This document shows positions 56,251 through 64,000 of a stretch of 64,000 bases of DNA, piece after piece. The DNA lies in contig BSYO01000004.1 in the NCBI GenBank assembly GCA_033239525.1, positions 28,372,037 to 28,436,036 on the forward strand, written 5' to 3'. A program made the position numbers and the translations under genes. The first letter of the stretch is position 1; each line of letters opens with the position of its first letter. Source of the DNA: Nepenthes gracilis. Its lineage: Eukaryota; Streptophyta; Magnoliopsida; Caryophyllales; Nepenthaceae. The notes under the pieces were generated by a model. That model was not told where the DNA came from. It saw nothing but the letters and a program-made list of their open reading frames with translations, and made no database searches.

Positions 56251-58115
56251 TCATGGATCGTGAAAAAGAGGGAATCCAGTACTCTCTAACCAGTCGCCAT
56301 AACCGCGCAGCAAGGCTCTCTCTGTGAACTGCTTTGCTTTGGCTTCGCTGCAATTTTTCTTGTATCCTCCCCAGTGAACCCTTCCTCTTGTGTCTGACCC
56401 AGGCCCGAAGTTCATGTACTCGATGTATTCTACAGTGTCTAAATTGCTGTACTCGTCCCACCTGCGCCAGCCCTGAGGGTTGATCAGATCTCCTAAGTAA
56501 CTCTTCATGATGACGGTCCTCGAGTGGTTCCGCCACGGCCGGCCTAGATAAGTCGACGAGAATCTCTGATCCGACGCAGCGAAGTCTGATGCAGCCTTGA
56601 CAGTGCAGTTGTGCATTGCAATGCCGGTGTTCTGATTCGGATCTTCCCTCCCCTGAGCGGTGACCACGTTGCTCTGCCCGTAACGCGGCTTGCGCACATG
56701 TACAAGGCAGTTCTGGAGGATTGCTGCCGCGTTTCCGAAGATAAAGTCGACTGTTCCTTGGATCGTGCAGTCACGGTAGAATTGGCGGAGCGAATGCGCA
56801 TAGAGGGTGTCCTGATAGGAGCTGAAGTTGCAACGGTAAAAAGCCGAGTTAGCAGTCACCCTTGCTGCTACTGCCTGATGCTTGTCCGGACCTGCTGTGT
56901 TAACAATGGCAAGGTCCCTGGCCAGAAACCTGTCGCCAACAATGGCTGCAAAATTACATGCAGGAGTTAAAAGCCCAATCGATTAATTATGCTGTTTTTT
57001 CAGAAATTCTGGAACATGAGGAGGTGGCAGAAACACAACGTACTCAAGGTGGCTGATTCGAAGGTTGAGAATCCATCGTCGAAACACCTTGACCCAGTAA
57101 TCACTGTGGAGCCCATACCATCTCCCACTAGCATGATGTTAACCTTGTTCCTGGGTATCTCCACTTTCTCCGCGTAAACTCCAGCCTTTATCTTGATGAC
57201 AAACCTCTTCACCCTCATGTTTGGTGCCATCTTTACGGCTTCTCCGATGGTCTTGCAGTCGCCGCTGCCATCGCTAGCAACTACTATGTCTGGTCTTAAT
57301 CGGGCGCGTATGTCCATCATCTTGCGCTCGCGCGGTGTCATCCATGAAGGGTGTAGGTTTCTTGATCCTCTTAGGGCCCCTTTTTCATAGCGCATTTCTT
57401 GCAGGTTACTGTTCTCCAGGTATTTTAATATGGCGAGACAGTGGCTGATCATTCGAGATATGGGAGTCATCTGGATTTCAAGGTAAACCCCGAGACCCTC
57501 CTTTTCGTTGTTTGACTCAGTATTGGCTTCCTCCAAGTCTGAGAATCCACCAACGCAAGTGTTCTCGTTAGTCATGGCGGCACTCAACAGGGTCTTGAGG
57601 TTACTATATGATCTGCCGACGGGCTCGGGGAAGGTGTGGAGATCGTCAATTGCTAGCTGAAGTTCATAGAGGGTTTGATCTAACATTTCCATGCAATCAT
57701 TTAGTGCGTTCTTTTCCCGCCGGTTCAGTTCTTGGGGAGTAAAGAAACGTGTAGCCGTGAGTTGAGAAGTCGTGACGAGTTTCGCAACGTGATGAATGGC
57801 TAACTCGATAACGTGATGGAGAGAGGAGGTGTTCTTGGATGCAAGAGCGGCAACGCTGGTGAAGCAGAGGGAAGGGTAGAGGGACCTGGAGCAGGCGGTC
57901 TTGATTAATGGGTGCAGGGTTGATGCTGCAGGCTGATGAGTTGTTGAAGTACGATGATTCCTTTCATGGCCGTCGAATGCGAGCATGAGAAGTGAAGCGA
58001 TGGGGATTATTGTCATAGTGAGGCAGACAACAAGTGTAATCTTTTTGCTAGGATGGGTTCTTGAGAGTTTCTTTGAATGTTCTGTTGGGTTCTTGATAAT
58101 GGCGGCCGTCTCCAT
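56251..58115 (-). CDS. Pectinesterase / pectinesterase inhibitor (type I PME), 588 aa, two exons
   Basis: Exon 1 58115-57044 and exon 2 56945-56251 join as LTIVGDRF across a 98-bp intron (donor GTACG, acceptor TTGCAG), 1767 bases in all. Residues 1-23 are cytoplasmic-like, about 26-47 form a membrane/signal-anchor segment, 66-235 the inhibitor-like pro-domain (Cys75, Cys84, Cys141, Cys187), and 275-588 the catalytic domain. The expected active-site residues are present: Gln381 (HQAVA), Gln402 and Asp403 (YQDTLY), Asp424 (GTVDFIFG), and Arg493 and Trp495 (YLGRPWR). The enzyme removes methyl esters from cell-wall homogalacturonan after secretion. Between the domains the usual RRLL/RKLL processing motif is represented by RKMM (264-267). 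Length and exon pattern are normal for the family. There are no breaks. Confidence 0.95.
56946..57043 (-). other. Intron of the pectinesterase gene (98 bp)
   Basis: GT at 57043-57042 and AG at 56947-56946 on the minus strand. Splitting the Thr358 codon (A / CC) restores the PME consensus across the junction. A single intron near this place is common in type I PME genes. Confidence 0.9.
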
Positions 58116-61080
58116 TTTTCACTAGAAGCAGGGCAGAAAGAGCATCTCTGTACCTAAAATAGAGTCTTCTAAAAACAAGGACTTCAACATCAAAAGGCAA
58201 CTCTCAATGAGAAAATGAAAAATAAAAATTAAAATATTTTGCTATTCTAATCTTATAAAGAATAACAAAAAAAAATCTATTTATATTTTTTTATTTTTTT
58301 AAATATTAAATATAGGCTATTAGATTATCTCAATTTATAAATTTTCATATTTATATAGTATGACAGACATATTATAAAATGAATACATTGAAGTGTCCCC
58401 AAATCCAATTGGGTGGTGGGAGCTCCCACAAGCAACCTAACAATAGGTTAGATAAAAAGTTTGATCTAAAGTCCAACACTATTTTTATAGGCAACCTATC
58501 AGATCAAATTACATATTTTTGAGTTTGCCATTTTATTATGGACATATATTTGGTCTATAATTTTGATATTTCTACTTATGTTCGAAGAGAGAATAGATAT
58601 GAGTATTCTAATTGTTAGATTAAAAATATTTTATTGTATTGGACTATTTGAAAACACAAATGAAAGGAGAATCGACTCGACATAGAAATCGCCTCAAACA
58701 ATGACATGAAAGTGGTATCTGATTGGTGATGAATGATGATTATGAAATCGAGGTGAATTCCTCACATGCAACCCCATTTAATTGATCAGGCATAGTAAAT
58801 CTAATAATTAATTAAGTTTTAATTGTTAATTTAAAAAATGGCAACATGTTTATTATTATGTTTTAGATAATATGGATATTTTATATTTTAACATTTAATA
58901 ATTTGTTTTAAAAATTATTTTATATTATTTTTAATAAAAATAAATGAGTACTTGTAGCTCGTACGTAATCCAACTACACTCAATTACATCGGACCAGCTC
59001 ACCCAACTCCTCGCTTATAGAGGAGATTGGGGGGACTAAGTGGAGCTGTATTTTCTATCAGATGAAAAATCTAACGGTTCAAAAATTTAATACATAAAAA
59101 ATTTAAAAAATTTATAAATAATTATATTATATTACATATTTTTTTTATAATATGAATATTTTGATGCTTTAATTTATAAAACTAATAATAAATAATTGTT
59201 TATATGTGTATATTTTTATTTTTAAAATATTAAATATGAGTTATTGAATTATCTCAATTTCGGAGTCATCACACAAACTTTGCACGATGGAAGCATAAGG
59301 GAATAAGGGCACCCATAATCCATTAAAGTGGCTCCCAAAAGTAGCAAGGGGAACCCCTCAAACTACATTTGCTAGATCAATCATCCAGTGATTTTTGTTA
59401 TTAGATTAAGTTTTAATAGTTAAAATTTAATTTTTCAAAAAAATAAAAAAAAAACAACAAATATATTTTTATTTTTTAAATTGTGTGAGTACTTCAGTAT
59501 TTTAACTTTTAATAATTTTTATAAAATTATTTCATATTATTTTAAATAAAAATAAATAAAATCTATTAGATCATATTTAATCCAACTACATTCAATTACA
59601 TAATATTGGCTCATCCACCATCCCTAGAGAGGAGCCTCCCTCAGTCCAACAAGAAGGACCCATGAAATCCATCTTCTATGGGGGAAAGCTTATTTTATTT
59701 TATTTTATTTTCTTTTTAAGAGACAAAATAAACTTTAAATTTTTACATTTTTGAAAATAAAAATGATTTCCAAAGGAATGATTTTATTTGATAAAGAAAT
59801 CGATCTTCTACCCTTATAATGTTAAAAGACATAACATTTGACACAATTAGAAAATACAATACAAATAAATTATGTTTGAATTTGGATGGGGGCGCCGACT
59901 TTGCGGGCCATGTAATTTTGGACCGTTTGATAAGGACTATCAAATGGTCCTAATTTTTATATTGTTAAAAATAATTTTTTTATAATTTTTGTTTTTTAAA
60001 ATAATAAAATATTTTTATTATAAAAAATTAATAGAAATACAACTTTTATCATATTTAGGGCAATTAGATGCAGGGTTTTCCAACTTAATATAACACAAAC
60101 AAATTAGTACATCAATATATTAACTTAATATAACTCATATAAGTCAATACTAATTGATGCCTTTAGTTACAAATTTGGAGGCCATGCATCTCATAAAAAA
60201 GATATACTTAGTACATCTCCAATCTTATCAGTTAAATAAAATTCAATGGCAAAAATTAAAAGATATAAAAAATTATATGTAATAAATTTTTTATAAATTT
60301 ATTTTATAATATTAATATATATTAAATATTTAATCTAATTATTAAAAGAAAAAAATTAAAAAATAATCATTTGATGGTCTTTTTTAAGTTTTAAATGTCA
60401 TTCATTGATTTTTTATCTAACCAGTGATTTAAAAATATAGTAAGTATATCTTCATAAGGATATAACAAATGACATAAAAATTTTTAGATTTTTTCAAATT
60501 CTAAAATTATGATTCTTTTTAAAAGTTATAAATTAAGTCTTTTTAAAAAGTTATATTTTCAATTTTTAATTTTTTCAAAAAATATTAAAAAGTACTTTTA
60601 AGAGATTACATTCCTCCATATATTTTTACAAGAGAAGAAAAATCTAACCAATGAAAATATTATATTTTTGGGCAAAAAAAAAAAAAAAAACCAAAGAAAC
60701 CAAAGAAACGCCAAAGAACCGAACTTTAATTTATGACTTTATCATTATTATCATCATCGTCATTATTATTTTGAGGGCTTAATTTCACTAAATTTGTTAA
60801 TCAAATGGCCAAAATGCCCATAGTTCTTATAAAGTAAATAAAAGGCACATATCAAAATATAATGTTTTAATAATATTTATAAAATATAAAGTATAAAAAA
60901 ATATATTTGTCCAACTTAAATTTAATGGGTATAGTTCATATTAAACCTATCTTTTAGATTTAAAGTTAAAAATATATTTTATGATTCATCTTTTATAAAT
61001 ATTGTTCTAAAGTTACTAAATTTTATAAATATGAGCTTAATTTTAAAAAATAATTTTTTAAAAAATTTATATTTAAGTCA
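58116..61080. other. AT-rich intergenic DNA with short repeated blocks
   Basis: The first 150 bases are the promoter side of the pectinesterase, and TTATAAGA on the minus strand near 58250 could be its TATA box. Two related segments, about 58780-59040 and 59380-59640, share AT-rich arms and the phrase TCCAACTACA.TCAATTACAT followed by a TAGAGAGGAG/TAGAGGAG block, so they look like copies of one MITE-like unit. A polyA run is at 60675-60691. No gene is visible. Confidence 0.35.
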
Positions 61081-61490
61081 ATCGCAATCGGGCCGAAATA
61101 TAGGAAGGCCCGTAGGCCCAGAACATGGACATGGCAGCCCAGATTGATTGCGTCATCCAACAGCCCATCAAATATTCAAATCTGATCTTTTCCGGTGATC
61201 CGCTTGCATCGCCGACGAATTAAAGAATTGGGTTAGCCGTTACCTCTTTCTCCCTCTACCTCTGTAAATCCTTGGAGGTTTTCTGAAATGCTCATCATCC
61301 TCTCTCTAAGATTCAAATTTTTCTGAACATTCTATTTGTCCAACTCTTTAGACATTCTTTACGCACATTTTGGTGAAAATAAGCGAGTCGGCCAGCCGTT
61401 AATACCGAAATTTCCTTGAATTTGAGGGAGACACTCCAGGATTCGTCGCTCAGTCTCTATCCTTGGATTCGAAGTCATAGAAATTGTAGA
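61080..61490 (+). promoter_or_regulatory. Promoter and leader exon of the kinesin gene
   Basis: GGGCCGAAAT, AAGGCCCGTAGGCCCA and CAGCCCA at 61090-61160 are GGCCCA-type sites common in promoters of genes expressed in dividing cells. A pyrimidine-rich patch (CTCTTTCTCCCTCTACC, from 61244) suits a start region. Two AGCCGTTA octamers at 61235-61242 and 61394-61401 carry on the minus strand the AACGG core of the mitosis-specific activator (MSA) element. A leader exon ends at 61490 before GTGAGT. Confidence 0.5.
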
Positions 61491-62257
61491 GTGAGTCACA
61501 TACTTCATATTTAGTGTTCAGAGCTTCTGGTGTTCCTCAGGTGCTTTTTTGTTGCCCCTTTCGCCAGCAGCTTTTTTTTTTTTGTGTGTTTGCTACTTTG
61601 AAAGATAACTATCTTAAAATAGCTAGTCTTAGATTTGTATAATATGCTTTCAAAAGATGCATTACGTTGATTTGGATTCTTGAATCATTAGTCTCGTTTC
61701 TTGATTTTCTGCTAATACTTGCTCTGAAAATTTGATAGTAGTGCTTTCCCAATCTAGAAAAGGTGATGATTTCTAGATAGATTAATACTATAGGGGAGTG
61801 AAGATCGTTCCTCGATAAATTTTGTTTTCCTTGATTTGGAGAATGCTATGAACCTATGATAGTAGAATTCAAGATCACTGCCAGAGAAGCTTTAATTCAA
61901 GACTTACTAAATTGGAAAATCCTGTAATAATACTATTGCATTCGTTTTCTTTTGGTTCTGTAGTGAGTTCAGATATCTTTCTGGAAAAATTTTTTTATGC
62001 AGGAAGCACATCATGTATAATATAAAGATACAAAAAGGGAAAAAAAAAGAAAAAAGAAAAAACGCCCCATGTTATACATGGACGCCCAATCTATATTATC
62101 TGTAAATATCGTAAAACAAGTTTTTTGCTTGGTTCCTTAGTAGTAACTTAAGGGCACTTGATACTTACTGAGCCAATTTTGTTAGTAAGCAACTGTTTGG
62201 GGGCGCATAATATGAGCAGTAGAAACTAAATTACTATAACTGCTTAATTTCGTTCAG
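61491..62257 (+). other. 5' UTR intron of the kinesin gene
   Basis: Donor GTGAGTC at 61491 and acceptor TTCGTTCAG ending at 62257, three bases before the ATG. The interior is T-rich with no coding text. Inferred from splice signals only. Confidence 0.55.
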
Positions 62258-63107
62258 CTGATGATAATTGAGAAGATGATGCCTGGAGAGCCAGCAACAC
62301 CATCTTCAAATATTCAGAGGACACCTTCATCCACTCCAGGACCAAAAGTTCGTGAGGAAAAGATACTGGTCACTGTTCGAGTTAGGCCTTTGAGCCCAAG
62401 GGAACAAGCAATGTATGATCTCATTGCTTGGGATTTCCCAGATGAGCACACTGTTGCTTTTAGGCATCCAAATGACGAGCGGCCTTCTTCCTCGTTCACC
62501 TTTGGTATAATTATAATTTTATATCTCTGCCCTTAATTTGCTCCTTCATTGTTTACTTTTTGGATGGAACAAGGTGGGGAAAGGCACTAATAGGGAGCAA
62601 CCCAAAAGCTTTCTATGAAGGGGTTGAACCATTAAACTTGTATGGGAAAGTGAACTGTTTGGTCACTCGGCATGCGTTTATTATCTTTCTTTCCCCTTTC
62701 TTTCTTTCCAGCCTTCTGGGTAAATATAGCTCTGTCATTTTGAAATCAAAAAATCAGAGTAAAACTTAATAAATATAAACTTCTCATCTTGTTTTTTTTT
62801 TTTTTTTTCTTTCACCAGATAGAGTATTTGGCCCAACTTGCTCAACTCAAAATGTGTATGAAGAAGGGGCTAAGGATGTTGCATTATCTGTTCTTACTGG
62901 AATTAATGGTAACTATATGTTAGATTGCATACCTTGTTTTGTTACGTAACCATGATCTCAAGTCATCTATGTTATTTGATTATATATTTGACTTCATCTC
63001 TTGCAGCAACAATTTTTGCTTACGGACAAACTAGCAGTGGTAAGACATTCACAATGAGAGGAATTACTGAAAATGCCATCAAGGATATATATGAACATAT
63101 GAAGAAT
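62258..63107 (+). CDS. Kinesin-7 family (NACK/CENP-E-like) motor protein, N-terminal part, continues beyond window
   Basis: Coding exons 62261-62504, 62819-62908 and 63007-63107 splice in phase (GT-AG throughout) to 145 residues, ending MKN. After a Thr/Pro/Ser-rich head ([19 protein letters not shown]...), the motor starts at about residue 34 with [17 protein letters not shown]. Then come [29 protein letters not shown] and the ATP-binding P-loop GQTSSGKT, followed by [23 protein letters not shown] and the TP-rich head suit plant kinesin-7 proteins of the NACK group, microtubule motors of the phragmoplast and cytokinesis, but the exact subfamily needs the rest. The ATG at 62261 is the first after the leader intron, and 62276 and 62279 are alternatives. 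The third intron starts GTAAGC at 63108 and is not closed in this window. Confidence 0.88.
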
Positions 63108-64000
63108 GTAAGCAAGTTGTTTTTTGCCAATTGGATACTTTTCTCTAGGGTTAAACATGGTTCTTTCTTTCCTATAAAATTAGGTAGAGACCATAGTGGA
63201 AGAGATGTGGGCCTATTACCTATAACCCGAGTGTCAATATAATAATTTTGTAATATTTTATAATATCATATTTCTAAACTTAATATTATGGAATAAGAAT
63301 ATTCTACATAAATTTTTTGCATTTGTTTATTTCCATATATAGTTTGTATCAAACTCCACTTCCATATATAGTTTGTGCTAGGCTCTCCTATAAAAATCCT
63401 TGCTCTTTGTAAGAATACAACATTCAACATATACGTCATTTCTAATATGGTTCCAGGGACATTATTCTGCTCGTTTGGAACCCGTTCTGATTTCCTATTC
63501 TTCTTTCCTATTCTTTAATTCATCTCTGCTCAATTTCGGCCCGTACTCTACTCATTGGTGGAGATATTCTTTTGCTTCGTACTTTGTTCATTATTTTCAA
63601 TCTTGTTACTTTGTGCGCCACCATGGAGTGATCCCATGTACAACAAAAAACGACTACAATAACAAAGTTAGGAGGAAAATTGTCAGATAAAAAAATTAAA
63701 GCCTTCATGAAAAAATGAAAAGAAAGAAAATAGACAGCTCTTTACCTTTGGGTTTTGAAAAAAATAACTTCATCTCTTGTTTGTTGAAAAGACAACTCCA
63801 CGCCTTGATTATTGAAATAGTTGGTTCTCTATATCGGTCGTTGAAATAGATGGCTCTGTGTTTGGTAGTTGAAAAGGACGACTTTTCGTCTTTGGTCATT
63901 GAAAAGGATGACTTTCTATCTCTATCATTGAAATAGACGGCTCCCTATCCTGTCTTTGAAATAGATAGCACTCTGTTCATGACTTGATTTCCAAATTCAA
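63108..64000 (+). other. Third coding intron of the kinesin gene (incomplete) with inserted repeat
   Basis: No motor exon (expected to begin with a TPERDF-like phrase) is found to the end of the window, so the intron is longer than 890 bases. Its middle has CCTATAAAAATCC near 63390 and TTTCTAATATGGTTCCAGGG at 63440-63459. Together these look like the R/U5 end of a copia LTR and a mutated primer-binding site, so a copia element or LTR probably inserted here. Confidence 0.5.
63712..63985. repeat. Minisatellite, about 29-bp units, nine copies
   Basis: Units follow the form ATTGAAATAGACGGCTCCC plus about ten more bases ending TGTC, TGGTC or similar. They begin with GTTGAAA, ATTGAAA or TTTGAAA at near 29-base intervals from 63712 to the window end. 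Drift between units is high. It lies in the kinesin intron. Confidence 0.7.

Noticed and set aside
56544..57390. ORFs of 60-120 aa on the plus strand and in other minus frames within the pectinesterase
   Set aside because: Shadows of the pectinesterase exons, whose own frame shows all the family motifs.
63712..63985. Possible coding tandem-repeat exon of the kinesin
   Set aside because: Unit length near 29 is not a multiple of three and frames carry stops, so an intronic minisatellite is the better reading.
1..64000. tRNA and rRNA genes
   Set aside because: No tRNA-type pair of A and B box with a foldable cloverleaf and no rRNA text was noticed by eye. A tRNAscan-SE or Infernal run would settle it.

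Overview
This is plant nuclear DNA, most likely from a eudicot. Three host genes with plant-type products are visible: a SAUR protein, a type I pectin methylesterase with its inhibitor-like pro-region, and the 5' end of a kinesin-7 family motor. They sit in strongly AT-rich sequence crowded with Ty1-copia and Ty3-gypsy LTR retrotransposon remains, MITE-like elements and microsatellites. The species cannot be named from the sequence.

Layout. 0-2 kb: a TTA-rich MITE-like element and a minus-strand LTR. 3.1-6.2 kb: a 5'-truncated, stop-riddled copia element on the plus strand with its 3' LTR. 6.2-14 kb: AT-rich intergenic DNA with two GC-richer islets. 14.3-18.6 kb: mixed retroelement debris holding a broken ORF of the putative gypsy-type transposon (Transposase_28-like) kind. 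20.6-21.0 kb: the SAUR gene on the minus strand. 21.7-28.2 kb: copia RT debris, a second MITE copy, a minus-strand LTR end with a primer-binding site, and an apparent solo LTR. About 28.9-33.0 kb: the 3' part of a minus-strand Ty3-gypsy element of Tat type, with an antisense extra ORF between pol and the 3' LTR. 33.0-33.3 kb: an orphan PPR-gene fragment. 37.0-38.3 kb: an internally deleted chromovirus-like gypsy element with a perfect 5-bp target duplication. 38.7-44.0 kb: a structurally full-length but dead copia element on the minus strand. 50.1-52.6 kb: copia RT debris and a second copy of the LTR family seen at 0.7-1.7 kb. 53.5-55.6 kb: a third MITE copy split by a non-autonomous copia derivative with a 5-bp target duplication and an unusual purine/pyrimidine repeat array. 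56.2-58.1 kb: the pectinesterase gene, with two exons on the minus strand. 61.0-64.0 kb: promoter, leader intron and first three coding exons of the kinesin on the plus strand. Its third coding intron runs off the window and holds LTR-like sequence and a minisatellite.

The host genes show no functional linkage. SAUR proteins act in auxin-related growth, pectinesterase in wall remodelling and kinesin-7 in cell division, and each has its own promoter side. The dominant story is transposon turnover. At least five LTR elements have been cut down in different ways: 5' truncation, internal deletion, solo LTR, nested insertion and stop-codon decay. No element looks able to move by itself.
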